The translations under genes and the position numbers were made by a program. From NCBI GenBank assembly GCA_947492585.1, contig CANLND010000008.1, forward strand, positions 1-64,000: 64,000 nucleotides of DNA, written 5' to 3'. The notes beneath the pieces are model-generated. The model had not been told where the DNA came from. It made no database searches and was given only the letters and a program-made list of their open reading frames with translations. The DNA is from an uncultured Paracoccaceae bacterium. GTDB taxonomy: Bacteria > Pseudomonadota > Alphaproteobacteria > Rhodobacterales > Rhodobacteraceae. Shown here one piece after another: positions 35,394 through 44,893 of this stretch; positions within the stretch are counted from its first letter, which is position 1, and every line of letters starts with the position of its first letter.

Positions 35394-38042
35394 CTATTTT
35401 GCGGTTGCCTTTTTGGTCGTTGCCTTCTTTTTTGCGGCCGGTTTTTTAGCGGCAGCTTTTTTCTTGGCAGGCTTCTTGCCCACTTTTTCGGTGATCAGCG
35501 CCAGGGCCTGCTCCAGCGTGACGTCTTTTGGCTCCACGTCTTTGGGCAGGGTCGCATTGACCTTTTCCCACTTTACGTAGGGGCCGTAGCGGCCCTCAAA
35601 GACATTGACGGCGCCGCCATCGGGGTGCGCACCCAGTTCTTTTAGGGCTTTGGCTGCTGCACCACGACGCCGGCCGGGATTGTTGCGCTTTTCGGTGATC
35701 AACTCCATTGCCCGGTTCATACCGATTTCAAAGACCTCAAGGGTTTCTTTGAGGTTGGCATAGACTGGTTTTTCCTCATCTGGCAGCTGGTGCATGATGT
35801 AGGGACCAAAGCGCCCCAGATTGGCGGCGATGACGCCGCCGTCGGGGTGTGGTCCGATTTCGCGCGGCAGGGTCAATAGGGTCAGCGCGCCTTCGAGGTT
35901 GATTTCCTCAGGGCTCCAACCGGGCAGATAGGCGCGGTTTTGTTTTGGCAAAGAGGCGCGCGGGGGCTTTTTGTTTTCCGGTGTGGCCTCGCCGCGCTGC
36001 ACGTAGGGGCCAAAGCGACCAGATTTCAAATGAATTTCGTCGCCGTCATCTTCGCCCAATACCCGTTCGTAGCCTTCGGCACCTTCGCCCGAAATCGGTC
36101 GGGTGTAGTTGCATTCCGGGTAATTGCCACAGCCCACAAAGCCACCGGTGCGTGAGGTTTTCAGGTGCAGGGCGCCCGCGCCACATTTGGGGCAGGACCG
36201 CGGGTCGGTGCCGTCTTCGCGGGGGGGGTACAGCTGCGGCGCCAGACGCTCGTCCAACACATCCAGCACTTCGGAGATGCGCAGATCTGAGGTTTCCGAG
36301 ATCGCGGCCGAGAAGTCGCGCCAGAATTGGCTGAGGATGTCTTTGTAATTGCGATCCCCGGCGCTGACGTCATCCAGTTCGGCTTCGAGGTTCGCGGTGA
36401 ACTCATAGCCGACATAGGTGCGGAAGAAGTTTTCAAGGAAGATCGTAACGATGCGGCCTTTGTCCTCGGGGAACAGGCGGTTCTTGTCCTTGCGGACGTA
36501 TTCGCGGTCTTGAATGGTGGTGATGACGCTGGCGTAGGTCGACGGTCGGCCGATGCCCAGTTCTTCCATACGTTTGACCAGCGTGGCCTCGGTGTAGCGG
36601 GGCGGTGGCTGGGTGTGGTGTTGCAGCGCCAGAACCGCCGTATTGTCCGACAAAATTGCGGCCTCGGCGCCCGCCTTGTCAAAATCGGCCTTGAGAGAGC
36701 TGCCAAATTTGATCGCTTCGCCCTGCATGATCTGCGGCAGGCGTTTGTCGTCGTCATCGCCTGAGGTCACGTCATCGCGGCCCTCTTCGTAGACCCGCAG
36801 GAACCCATCAAACAACATCACCTGACCTGAGGCGCGCAGGACAATCTGTGCGTCGCTTGACGTGATATCAACCGTGGTGCGTTCTAACCGGGCGCCGGCC
36901 ATCTGGCAGGCCAGCGTGCGTTTCCAGATCAGATCATACAGTTTACGCTGATCGTCCTCTGAGATTTTCAGGCTGGCGGCATCGCGGCTCATATCCGTGG
37001 GGCGGATACATTCGTGCGCTTCCTGAGCGTTTTTCGCTTTGTTCTTATAGATACGGGGGCTGTCTGGCACATATTCGGCCCCATAGCGGGTGCCGATCTC
37101 AGCGCGGGCTTCGGTGACGGCCTCAGGTGCCATATCAATGCCATCGGTCCGCATATAGGTGATCAGGCCAGCCTCATACAGGCGCTGGGCGGCGTTCATG
37201 CAATGTTTGGCACCCATGCCAAATTTGCGGCTGGCCTCTTGTTGCAGCGTCGAGGTCATAAAGGGGGCAGATGGATTGCGGGAGGCGGGTTTTGCCTCAA
37301 CCGATTTGACGGACAGATCGCGGCTGGCGACCGCTTGGACGGCCAGTTCAGCCGCCGTGGAGGTCGCAAGATCGAATTTGTCCAGCTTGTCGCCGCCCAG
37401 AACCGTCAGTCGCCCTTCAAAGGCCTGGCCACGGGGCGTTTGCAGTTGCGCCCGAACCGACCAGTATTCGCGGGGGTCAAACGCGTCGATCTCTGTTTCA
37501 CGTTCCACAATCAAACGCAGGCAAACCGATTGCACCCGGCCTGCCGACCGTGCGCCGGGCAGTTTGCGCCACAGAACTGGCGACAGGTTAAAGCCCACGA
37601 GGTAATCCAAGGCGCGGCGCGCAAGATAAGCTTCGACCAGCGGCATATCGACCTGACGCGGATTGCGCATCGCTTCGGTGACGGCTTCTTTGGTGATCGC
37701 ATTAAAGGTCACGCGGCTGACCGCCGTGGACTTTTTGATCGAACGCCGTTTGGTCAGCGCTTCCTGCAAGTGCCAGCTGATGGCTTCGCCTTCGCGATCA
37801 GGGTCAGTCGCGAGGATCAGTTCGTCATCGGTCTTGAGTGCGTCGGCGATCGCCTTGACGTGTTTGCGGCTGTCATTGGCCACTTCCCAGGTCATGGCAA
37901 AATCATCGTCGGTGTCGACCGATCCGTTTTTGGCGGGCAGATCCCGCACGTGTCCATATGAGGCCAGAACCGTATAGTCGGAGCCAAGATATTTGTTGAT
38001 AGTTTTAGCTTTGGCTGGCGATTCGACGACAACAACGGGCAT
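35394..38042 (-). CDS. topA: DNA topoisomerase I
   Basis: An 882-residue type IA topoisomerase that relaxes negative supercoils. The Toprim domain starts MPVVVVESPAKAKTINKYLG and has DPDREGE (residues 80–86). The catalytic tyrosine is Tyr296 in GLITYMRTDG. A four-cysteine zinc finger reads SCPKCG...GCGNYPEC near residue 590. Three C-terminal repeat domains with RFGPYV/I boxes are followed by a lysine/alanine tail (KKPAKKKAAAKKPAAKKK), common in alphaproteobacteria. I start at the ATG at 38042 because the 27 residues of the longer frame are not conserved-looking. Confidence 0.96.
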   Translation of the reverse strand: MPVVVVESPAKAKTINKYLGSDYTVLASYGHVRDLPAKNGSVDTDDDFAMTWEVANDSRKHVKAIADALKTDDELILATDPDREGEAISWHLQEALTKRRSIKKSTAVSRVTFNAITKEAVTEAMRNPRQVDMPLVEAYLARRALDYLVGFNLSPVLWRKLPGARSAGRVQSVCLRLIVERETEIDAFDPREYWSVRAQLQTPRGQAFEGRLTVLGGDKLDKFDLATSTAAELAVQAVASRDLSVKSVEAKPASRNPSAPFMTSTLQQEASRKFGMGAKHCMNAAQRLYEAGLITYMRTDGIDMAPEAVTEARAEIGTRYGAEYVPDSPRIYKNKAKNAQEAHECIRPTDMSRDAASLKISEDDQRKLYDLIWKRTLACQMAGARLERTTVDITSSDAQIVLRASGQVMLFDGFLRVYEEGRDDVTSGDDDDKRLPQIMQGEAIKFGSSLKADFDKAGAEAAILSDNTAVLALQHHTQPPPRYTEATLVKRMEELGIGRPSTYASVITTIQDREYVRKDKNRLFPEDKGRIVTIFLENFFRTYVGYEFTANLEAELDDVSAGDRNYKDILSQFWRDFSAAISETSDLRISEVLDVLDERLAPQLYPPREDGTDPRSCPKCGAGALHLKTSRTGGFVGCGNYPECNYTRPISGEGAEGYERVLGEDDGDEIHLKSGRFGPYVQRGEATPENKKPPRASLPKQNRAYLPGWSPEEINLEGALTLLTLPREIGPHPDGGVIAANLGRFGPYIMHQLPDEEKPVYANLKETLEVFEIGMNRAMELITEKRNNPGRRRGAAAKALKELGAHPDGGAVNVFEGRYGPYVKWEKVNATLPKDVEPKDVTLEQALALITEKVGKKPAKKKAAAKKPAAKKKATTKKATAK

Positions 38043-38181
38043 AAATGTGAAACCTCTTCGGACGGATACGGCGCGTTCTATGGCTGCGCTGAGTGTGGGG
38101 CGCAAGGGGAGATTGTCAATCAATGAGTGTCAATCGGGCCAAAGCGCCGCGGGTGTTGCCTTGGTGTACCCAAGGATCGTG

Positions 38182-38199
38182 AAGGTTTCGAAAAACCTT
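38182..38199 (-). terminator. TTCG-loop hairpin between dprA and topA
   Basis: On the minus strand AAGGTTT-TTCG-AAACCTT gives seven pairs with a stable UUCG tetraloop, 58 bases past the dprA stop. The T run lies before the stem, so termination is uncertain; it may protect the dprA 3' end. Confidence 0.4.
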
Positions 38200-38256
38200 T
38201 GGGCCGTAGCGTAAAAAAATATCAGGTAATCGATAAGTCCTTGTTGAATCTCGATG

Positions 38257-39408
38257 TTATTCGCTCTTGCGACTGAGCAGCCCGCCGGGCTGGCGATCGA
38301 TTTCGCCGGTCAGTTCCAGTTCGGTCAGGGCGGGCGCAATCTCGCGTGCTGGGGCTTGAATGTCACGGATCAGCTGGTCTTCGGCGGTGGGGGCGGGCCC
38401 CAAACGAGAGAGAATCTGCTGATGCAGGGCGTTTGTTTGCCGTAGCGTGCGCTGTTCGGGAGGGGGCAGAGGCACATCTTCCAGTCTGGGGTTTGGCGAT
38501 TGGGGCGGTGCGATTGCAGGGGGCAGGGCGGCGATTACATCTGCGCCACCGCGTACCAGATTGGCGCCGTCGCGGATCAGCATGTTGCAGCCGGCCGCGC
38601 GCGCATCAAAGGGATGGCCGGGCACCGCCAGTACCTCTCGTCCCAGATCCAGCGCATCGCGGGCGGTGATCAGGCTGCCAGAGCGCGCGGCGGCCTCGAC
38701 CACAACCAAGGCACGGGCCAGTCCGGCGATGATGCGATTGCGTTTGGGGAAATGACGCGCCTGCGGTGCCAATCCCATGGGTTGTTCCGACACCAACAGG
38801 CCTGTGTCGGCGATGCGTTGGGCCAGATCCGTGTTTTCCGAGGGGTAAATGACGTCGACCCCTCCCCCCAGTACCGCGATTGTGCCGGCCTCCAGCGCGG
38901 CTTCATGGGCGGCGGTGTCAATGCCACGCGCCAATCCGGATGTGGTGATATAGCCATGTTCGCCCAGTTCCCGCGCCAAGGCGCGCGCCATGCGCAGCCC
39001 CAATGAGGAGGCGTTGCGCGCGCCCACCAGAGCCACATTCTGTTTTTGCAACAAGGTGACATCACCGATGGCCCACAACACAGGTGGGGCGTCATGCAGG
39101 TTGGCCAATAGGGGAGGGTAATCGGGCTGTCCAAAGCACAAAAGCCGCGCTTTGGCGGCTTTTGCAGCTTGGATTTCGTCATCCACGGTGCGTTCTGGGC
39201 ATATTTCATACCCTTTTACACCGGCAATGCGTGCCACTTCGGGCAACGCGGCAAGCGCGTTCTGCGCTGAGCCATATTCGGCCAGCAAGCGATGAAATGT
39301 CACCGGGCCGACACGTCGAGAGCGCAACAGGCGGAGCCAGGAAAACTGAATATCTTCCGTGGTGGGTGGGAGTGGGGGGTGAGTGGAAGAAGGGGTTTCT
39401 TCGGTCAT
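38257..39408 (-). CDS. dprA: DNA processing protein DprA (Smf)
   Basis: A 383-residue protein that binds single-stranded DNA entering by transformation and loads RecA. The N-terminal helix-hairpin-helix region (WLRLLRSRRVGPVTFHRLLA) precedes the Rossmann-like core with VALVGARNASSLGLRMARAL, GLARGIDTAAHEAALEAGT and FPKRNRIIAGLARALVVVEA. A C-terminal winged-helix domain follows a proline-rich linker. Natural competence or gene transfer agent uptake is a possible context in this group. Confidence 0.95.
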   Translation of the reverse strand: MTEETPSSTHPPLPPTTEDIQFSWLRLLRSRRVGPVTFHRLLAEYGSAQNALAALPEVARIAGVKGYEICPERTVDDEIQAAKAAKARLLCFGQPDYPPLLANLHDAPPVLWAIGDVTLLQKQNVALVGARNASSLGLRMARALARELGEHGYITTSGLARGIDTAAHEAALEAGTIAVLGGGVDVIYPSENTDLAQRIADTGLLVSEQPMGLAPQARHFPKRNRIIAGLARALVVVEAAARSGSLITARDALDLGREVLAVPGHPFDARAAGCNMLIRDGANLVRGGADVIAALPPAIAPPQSPNPRLEDVPLPPPEQRTLRQTNALHQQILSRLGPAPTAEDQLIRDIQAPAREIAPALTELELTGEIDRQPGGLLSRKSE

Positions 39409-39570
39409 CCTTTGCTCCGCCTAGTTGCAAGACTAGAATTAACGGGAAGAGGGTTAACAGGTGGTGAATGTGCGAACTGTTTTCGTTGTTTTATTGAAAA
39501 ATGTGCGGGCTTTTGGGGCGGTGACCCCCCTGGACAGGTCGAGACGTTAACTGTTTCAGGTGAGTTATAC

Positions 39571-39604
39571 AGAAATAAGCATCTGGATTCAGATGCTTAT
39601 TTCT
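39571..39604. terminator. Fifteen-pair AT-rich hairpin downstream of tldD
   Basis: AGAAATAAGCATCTG (39571–39585) and CAGATGCTTATTTCT (39590–39604) are perfectly complementary around GATT. It lies 32 bases past the tldD stop. Neither side has a long T run (AGTTTT on the plus strand). A terminator or RNA-stabilising hairpin is the simplest reading; its AT-rich stem is unlike the other terminators here. Confidence 0.65.
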
Positions 39605-39608
39605 AGTT

Positions 39609-39620
39609 TTCCACGTGGAA
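39609..39620. promoter_or_regulatory. parS-like palindrome
   Basis: TTCCACGTGGAA is a perfect 12-bp palindrome. The 16-bp window TTTTCCACGTGGAACA (39607–39622) agrees with the ParB site TGTTTCACGTGAAACA at 13 of 16 positions, including the whole CACGTG core. It lies between the tldD stop and the hairpin. It may be a ParB site or merely an E-box-like palindrome. Confidence 0.35.
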
Positions 39621-39635
39621 CAAATGCTCCGAGGT

Positions 39636-41057
39636 TTAGGTGGCTGCGCCGCCAACCGTCAACCCATCCATCAGCACGCTGGGCTGTCCAACACCCACTG
39701 GAACCCACTGGCCCGCCTTGCCGCAGTTGCCCATGCCGGGATCCAGCGCCATGTCATTGCCAAGCGCGCGAATCTGTTTCAATGCATGCGCGCCGTCACC
39801 GATCAGCGTGGCGCCTTTGACGGGCTCGCCCACCTTACCGTTCTTGACCCGGTAGGCTTCGGTGCACGAGAACACAAACTTGCCGTTGGTGATGTCGACC
39901 TGACCACCGCCAAATCCCACCGCCCAGATGCCGTCCTTGATATCCGCCACCAGATCCTTTGGGTCCGCGGTGCCACCCAACATATAAGTATTGGTCATTC
40001 GCGGCATGGGCGCGTGCTCATAGCTTTGACGACGTCCGTTGCCGGTGGGCGCGACTCCCATCAGGCGGGCGTTTTGACGGTCCTGCATATATCCGACCAG
40101 AATGCCGTCTTCGATCAATGTGTTCTTTTGCGAGGGCGTGCCTTCATCATCCACAGTAATCGACCCGCGCCGATCGGGAATGGTGCCATCGTCTAATACG
40201 GTCACGCCGGGAGCCGCAATCCGTTGGCCCATCAACCCGGCAAAGGCCGAAGAGCCCTTGCGGTTAAAATCACCTTCCAGCCCGTGTCCGATGGCCTCGT
40301 GCAGCAGGATGCCGGGCCATCCGGGGCCCAACACCACTTCCATCACGCCCGCAGGGGCCGGAACCGCGGTAAGGTTGACCAGTGCCACGCGCAGGGCCTC
40401 GTGTACTTTGGCCTGCCAATTGGCCGGATCCACCAGCCCATCCAGACCGATACGTCCTCCGCCCCCGGCAGAGCCGCTTTCACGGCGGCCGTTCTCATCG
40501 ACGATCACCGAGACGTTGAGCCGCGCCATTGGGCGAATGTCACGCACACGCACGCCATCGGCGCGCAGGATTTCGATTTCTTGCAACGACGCCGCCAGCG
40601 AGGCCGATACCTGTACCACCCGTGGATCCAGATCGCGGGCAAAGGCGTCGATTTCGCGCAAAGTCTCAACTTTGACTGGGAACGGCATGGCTGCGATTGG
40701 ATCGGCGTCGGTGTAAAGCCGACTATTTGTCGCCTGTGGCGCATCTGCCATAGTGCCGCCCCCATCGCCCACCGCCAGACGCGCGGTCTCGGCGGCGCGG
40801 GTCAGGGCCGCCATCGACACGTCGGTGGAATGGGCATAGCCCGCGACGTCAGCATTGACGGCGCGCAGGCCAAACCCTTCGGACGCGTCATAACTGGCAG
40901 ACCGTAACCGCCCGTCATCAAACACTAAAGACTCAGATTTGCGGCGTTCGGCAAAAATCTCGCCATCGTCAGCCCCGGCCAGCGCAGAGCGCAAGGTTGC
41001 CAGCGCATCCTCCTCGGGCAGGGTGGTCTCAAATGGTCGAAAGTCGGCATTGTCCAT
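39636..41057 (-). CDS. tldD: Metalloprotease TldD
   Basis: A 473-residue zinc metalloprotease that works with TldE (PmbA) to process small peptides. The zinc motif HEAIGHGLEGDF is near residue 256; family blocks GFGLRAVNADVAGYAHSTDV and the C-terminal GQVDITNGKFVFSCTEAYRV agree. TldE is not in the window. The start codon lies 20 bases from a perfect FNR box that also precedes the divergent coxB. Confidence 0.96.
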   Translation of the reverse strand: MDNADFRPFETTLPEEDALATLRSALAGADDGEIFAERRKSESLVFDDGRLRSASYDASEGFGLRAVNADVAGYAHSTDVSMAALTRAAETARLAVGDGGGTMADAPQATNSRLYTDADPIAAMPFPVKVETLREIDAFARDLDPRVVQVSASLAASLQEIEILRADGVRVRDIRPMARLNVSVIVDENGRRESGSAGGGGRIGLDGLVDPANWQAKVHEALRVALVNLTAVPAPAGVMEVVLGPGWPGILLHEAIGHGLEGDFNRKGSSAFAGLMGQRIAAPGVTVLDDGTIPDRRGSITVDDEGTPSQKNTLIEDGILVGYMQDRQNARLMGVAPTGNGRRQSYEHAPMPRMTNTYMLGGTADPKDLVADIKDGIWAVGFGGGQVDITNGKFVFSCTEAYRVKNGKVGEPVKGATLIGDGAHALKQIRALGNDMALDPGMGNCGKAGQWVPVGVGQPSVLMDGLTVGGAAT

Positions 41058-41076
41058 GAACTGACCCCAGTTTTTT

Positions 41077-41090
41077 TTGATTTAAATCAA
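41077..41090. promoter_or_regulatory. Perfect FNR/FnrL box between tldD and coxB
   Basis: TTGAT-TTAA-ATCAA matches the FNR consensus TTGAT-N4-ATCAA exactly. It is centred 170 bases before coxB and 26 bases before tldD. FnrL is the oxygen sensor of Rhodobacteraceae, so oxygen-dependent control of the aa3 oxidase is a natural inference. A coxB leader hairpin TTCGGAA/TTCCGAA is at 41183–41203. Confidence 0.75.
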
Positions 41091-41252
41091 GAAAGCGACG
41101 CTTTGACGCGAGCATTCCTCTTTATCTGTCGCAAGGAATATGATTTTTACCAGCCTCAAAGACAACGGGGTTAAGTGTGTTTTTCGGAATCAATCGTTCC
41201 GAAGGGCAAAAACCCGCCCCAAACCGATGCGATCAACCGATCAGGACATGAT

Positions 41253-42149
41253 ATGAAGAATGCTTTGATGCTTTCGGGCCTTTTTGCTGGCCTTTCTAGC
41301 CTTCCAGCTGCGGCGCAAGAAGGTCTGGAAACAATTGGTAAGCCGACAGACCGCTTGTTGGGCTTTCAGCCGCCAGCAACCGAACTTGCACGCAAGCTGC
41401 AAGAACTGGATTACATGATCCTTGTGATCATCACCATCGTTTGTGTTTTTGTTGCGGCATTGCTGGTGTATGCCATCGTTCGCTTCAACCGACGTGCGAA
41501 CCCAACTCCGTCGAACTTCAGCCACTACACGCCCGTCGAAATCGCATGGACCATTGGTCCGGTTCTGATTTTGGTTTTCATCGGCTCGTTCAGCTTGCCC
41601 GAGCTGTTCCGTCAGCAGGTGATCCCAAAGGGTGACATCACCATCAAAGTGACCGGCTACCAGTGGTACTGGGGGTATGAATATACCGATCACGATTTTG
41701 GCTTTGACAGCTACATGCTGGGTAGCCCCGCCACCACCGATGAGCCTGACGTAACCCCGTATATTCTGGATGACGCCATGCGCGCCAAACTGGTCGCTGC
41801 GGGCTATAACGAAGACGAATTCTTGTTGGCCACCGATACCGCCGTTGTTGTTCCTGTGAACAAAACAATTGTGATGCAGGTGACTGCGGCTGACGTGATC
41901 CACTCCTGGACCATTCCCGCCTTTGGCGTGAAACAGGATGCGGTTCCCGGCCGTCTGGCCGAGCTGTGGTTCAAAGCCGAGCGCGAAGGCGTCTACTTTG
42001 GTCAGTGTTCCGAACTGTGCGGCAAGGACCACTCCTATATGCCCATCACTGTAAAAGTTGTAAGCGAAGAAGCCTACGAAGCTTGGTTGGCGGAAGCCAA
42101 AGAAGAATACGCAGCGCTGCCCGCTACCTTCCAGGTCGCGTCCAACTAA
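41253..42149 (+). CDS. coxB: Cytochrome c oxidase subunit II
   Basis: A 298-residue subunit with a signal peptide ([20 protein letters not shown]) and two membrane helices (about 54–75 and 95–115). A periplasmic cupredoxin domain carries the binuclear CuA ligands in [14 protein letters not shown] and [24 protein letters not shown] is the aromatic patch that receives electrons from cytochrome c. I start at 41253 because AGGA lies seven bases upstream. Subunit I (coxA/ctaD) is not in the window, as in many roseobacters where it is unlinked. Confidence 0.97.
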   Translation: MKNALMLSGLFAGLSSLPAAAQEGLETIGKPTDRLLGFQPPATELARKLQELDYMILVIITIVCVFVAALLVYAIVRFNRRANPTPSNFSHYTPVEIAWTIGPVLILVFIGSFSLPELFRQQVIPKGDITIKVTGYQWYWGYEYTDHDFGFDSYMLGSPATTDEPDVTPYILDDAMRAKLVAAGYNEDEFLLATDTAVVVPVNKTIVMQVTAADVIHSWTIPAFGVKQDAVPGRLAELWFKAEREGVYFGQCSELCGKDHSYMPITVKVVSEEAYEAWLAEAKEEYAALPATFQVASN

Positions 42150-42162
42150 GACGGATCCACAG

Positions 42163-42180
42163 GGCCCGGTGCGCCGGGCC
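42163..42180 (+). terminator. GC hairpin between coxB and ctaB
   Basis: GGCCCGG-TGCG-CCGGGCC makes a perfect seven-pair stem 14 bases after the coxB stop, without a T tract. It probably reduces read-through so that subunit II is made in excess over the assembly factors. Confidence 0.5.
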
Positions 42181-42258
42181 AGTGGTGATCTGATTGATGT
42201 TCCAACCGGCGGGGCTGCTTTTGCGGCCCCCACCCTTGACTGAAAGACCTGTTGCGCA

Positions 42259-43200
42259 ATGACCGATGCAAGCATCCACGCCAGCTCTGTCCATGAGGAC
42301 GAAGCAAGCTTTGGTGACTTTTTTGCTCTGCTGAAACCGCGGGTGATGTCGCTGGTCGTCTTTACGGCCTTTGTCGGCCTGATGGCGGCGCCCGTCTCCG
42401 TGCACCCTGTGATTGGGTTTGCAGCGATTCTGTTCATCGCTATTGGCGGGGGTGCATCTGGCGCGTTGAATATGTGGTGGGATGCGGACATTGATCGCAT
42501 CATGAAACGCACCAAAGGCCGGCCTATTCCTGCCGGAAAAATCACCGAAGGAGAGGCCAAAGTGTTTGGCCTCGCGCTTTCGGGGATTTCGGTGATCATG
42601 CTGGCGCTGGCCAGCAATATTTTCGCCGGGGCGTTTCTGGCCTTTACCATCTTTTTCTATGTGGTGATCTACACCATGTGGCTCAAACGCTCGACACCGC
42701 AGAACATCGTGATCGGTGGCGCGGCCGGAGCCTTTCCGCCGGTGATCGGCTGGATTGCGGCAACCGGATCGATGGCGATTGAACCCTGGCTGATGTTTGC
42801 CCTGACGTTCATGTGGACGCCGCCCCATTTCTGGGCGCTGGCGCTGTTCATGCGCTCGGACTATGACGATGCTGGCGTGCCAATGTTGACCGTGACACAC
42901 GGCCGGCCGTCCACCCGCCGTCATATCCTTGTTTATACGGGTTTGCTGGCCGCCTTGGCTATTGGCACGGCCTTTTCGGGCGTTGGCGGTCCGTTGTATC
43001 TGGCCGTTGCACTGGTGCTGAATGGGCTGTTCCTATGGGGCGCGTGGAAGATCTCGCGCCGCGATGAGACCGACAGCGAAGCCGATGATTTCAAGGTCGA
43101 GCGCAGCTTCTTTAAGCTGTCATTGCTTTACTTGTTCTTGCACTTTGGCGCGATTCTCGCTGAAAGCCTGTTGAAACCCTACGGACTGGGAGGCTGGTAA
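42259..43200 (+). CDS. ctaB: Protoheme IX farnesyltransferase (heme O synthase)
   Basis: A 313-residue UbiA-family membrane enzyme that adds a farnesyl group to heme b, giving heme O on the path to heme A. The first Asp-rich motif is [20 protein letters not shown] and the second is [20 protein letters not shown]; nine hydrophobic helices are readable. It lies one base before a small CoxF-like gene within the oxidase operon. Confidence 0.96.
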   Translation: MTDASIHASSVHEDEASFGDFFALLKPRVMSLVVFTAFVGLMAAPVSVHPVIGFAAILFIAIGGGASGALNMWWDADIDRIMKRTKGRPIPAGKITEGEAKVFGLALSGISVIMLALASNIFAGAFLAFTIFFYVVIYTMWLKRSTPQNIVIGGAAGAFPPVIGWIAATGSMAIEPWLMFALTFMWTPPHFWALALFMRSDYDDAGVPMLTVTHGRPSTRRHILVYTGLLAALAIGTAFSGVGGPLYLAVALVLNGLFLWGAWKISRRDETDSEADDFKVERSFFKLSLLYLFLHFGAILAESLLKPYGLGGW

Positions 43201-43201
43201 G

Positions 43202-43366
43202 ATGGCTCTTCACAAAGAACACGAGCTGCACAAACGGCGTTTCAGCCGCAATGTCGGGCTGGGCCTGATCCTTGGCGCCTTTGTGGTGCTGGTGCTGGCC
43301 CTGACAATGGTCAAAGTCACTTCAAACGGGTTCCAATTCCCCAGCGAGCTGGCGGAGCAGAACTGA
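43202..43366 (+). CDS. Small CoxF-like membrane protein of the oxidase operon
   Basis: A 54-residue protein: basic N-terminus ([17 protein letters not shown]), one helix ([20 protein letters not shown]) and a short polar tail. It lies between ctaB (one base gap) and ctaG (TGATG overlap), the position where alphaproteobacterial oxidase operons often carry a short CoxF-type protein of unknown role. The tight spacing supports translation. The helix-plus-basic-N-terminus topology would place the tail in the periplasm. Confidence 0.8.
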   Translation: MALHKEHELHKRRFSRNVGLGLILGAFVVLVLALTMVKVTSNGFQFPSELAEQN

Positions 43367-43941
43367 TGGCTACGGGCGGACCTCAAAAAACGGTGATCCA
43401 ACTGGTCGGTGTGGTTGTGCTGATGGGCGCACTCTCCTGGGCCTCTGTGCCGTTTTATGACTGGTTCTGCCGGGTTACTGGATTTGGCGGGGTCACTGGC
43501 ATCGCCGAGGGAGGCTCAGACGAGGTGCTGGATCAAACCATCACTGTACGTTTTGATGCCTCAAAAGAACGCAACATGCCGTGGGAATTTACGCCCATGG
43601 TGCGTGAAATGGAGCTGAAGATCGGCGAAACCGGTCTGGCTTTTTATGAAGCTTTCAATCCCACCGACCGCCCAGTTGCAGGGCAGGCGTCATATAACGT
43701 GACACCCTACGAGGCCGGTGGTTTTTTTGAAAAAATCGATTGCTTCTGCTTTGTTGAGCAGGTGCTACAACCTGGGGAACGGGTGCAAATGCCCGTGACC
43801 TTCTTTGTGGATCCCGAGATCGTCACGGATCGGGACGCAAAATACGTGCACACGATTACTCTTTCGTACACGTTCTATGAGATTGATCTGCCACAGGAGT
43901 TAGCCACTCTTGAGACACATGCAGACGCAAACACGAACTAG
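43366..43941 (+). CDS. ctaG: Cytochrome c oxidase copper chaperone CtaG (Cox11)
   Basis: A 191-residue Cox11 protein. One membrane anchor (residues 10–30) is followed by a periplasmic immunoglobulin-like domain with the copper ligands in KIDCFCFVEQVL. The motif SWASVPFYDWFCRVTGFGG after the anchor is a strong family mark. It inserts CuB into subunit I. It is translated from a start overlapping the preceding small gene. Confidence 0.95.
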   Translation: MATGGPQKTVIQLVGVVVLMGALSWASVPFYDWFCRVTGFGGVTGIAEGGSDEVLDQTITVRFDASKERNMPWEFTPMVREMELKIGETGLAFYEAFNPTDRPVAGQASYNVTPYEAGGFFEKIDCFCFVEQVLQPGERVQMPVTFFVDPEIVTDRDAKYVHTITLSYTFYEIDLPQELATLETHADANTN

Positions 43942-43965
43942 GCCGCTTTGGTGAGGGACACTTAA

Positions 43966-44778
43966 ATGGCGCACGCTAAAAACCACGATTATCACATTCT
44001 GCCCCCGTCGATCTGGCCTTTGCTGGCCTCGCTGGGTGCTTTCATCATGCTGTTCGGATCGGTGCTGTGGATGCACGGCATTACGTCAGCCATGTTCTGG
44101 GGCGGCTTTGCTCTGGTGATCTTCACCGCCTACTGCTGGTGGCGTGAATGCAACCAAGAAAGCAAAGTAGGCGATCACACGCCTGTCGTACAGATCGGCC
44201 TGCGCTACGGGTTCATCCTGTTTGTGATGTCCGAAGTCATGTTCTTCTTTGCTTGGTTCTGGTCGTTCTTCAAACACGCCATTTACCCAATGGAGACCTA
44301 TGCAGGCACCGACTACATCGCGCCTGCGATCCACGCGGTTGACGCCTTCCACCTGCCGCTGATCAACACATTGGTTCTGCTGCTGTCCGGCTGTGCCGTG
44401 ACATGGGCGCACCACGCGCTGGTGCACAACAACGACCGCAAGGCGCTGATCCAAGGTCTGGCGATTGGTATCGCACTGGGTGTGTTCTTCACCTTCCTGC
44501 AGGCGTTCGAATACTACGAACTGATTGCTCACGAAGACTGGACCTTTGGCGGAGACGAGTACTACTCGAACTTCTTCATGGCGACAGGTTTCCACGGTTT
44601 CCACGTTATCATCGGGACCATCTTCCTGACCGTCTGCCTCGTGCGCGCCATCAAAGGCGAGATGACCCAGAAACAGCACATCGGTTTCGAAATGGCGGCC
44701 TGGTACTGGCACTTTGTTGACGTTGTCTGGCTCTTCCTCTTTGTGGCCGTCTACGTCTGGGGCGCTCCCGTACACTAA
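43966..44778 (+). CDS. coxC: Cytochrome c oxidase subunit III
   Basis: A 270-residue membrane protein with seven helices. Family marks include [20 protein letters not shown] at the start, [19 protein letters not shown], and the C-terminal [14 protein letters not shown] and [20 protein letters not shown]. The Glu in SEVMFF is the conserved lipid-pocket residue. Subunit III supports proton uptake and long-term stability. A terminator follows 67 bases later. Confidence 0.97.
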   Translation: MAHAKNHDYHILPPSIWPLLASLGAFIMLFGSVLWMHGITSAMFWGGFALVIFTAYCWWRECNQESKVGDHTPVVQIGLRYGFILFVMSEVMFFFAWFWSFFKHAIYPMETYAGTDYIAPAIHAVDAFHLPLINTLVLLLSGCAVTWAHHALVHNNDRKALIQGLAIGIALGVFFTFLQAFEYYELIAHEDWTFGGDEYYSNFFMATGFHGFHVIIGTIFLTVCLVRAIKGEMTQKQHIGFEMAAWYWHFVDVVWLFLFVAVYVWGAPVH

Positions 44779-44845
44779 ACCTGGGGCAATGTAACCCACA
44801 CATCTTTGTGGTTTCCAAAGCCAAAGACAGTGATTATTGAGCAGG

Positions 44846-44874
44846 GCGCGCGGGGCAAAATCCCGCGCGCTTTT
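44846..44874 (+). terminator. Rho-independent terminator after coxC
   Basis: GCGCGCGGG (44846–44854) pairs with CCCGCGCGC (44862–44870) around seven bases and is followed by TTTT. It separates coxC from the SURF1 gene, whose start codon follows within about 20 bases. Confidence 0.85.
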
Positions 44875-44893
44875 GCCATGAATGAGAGGCCCC

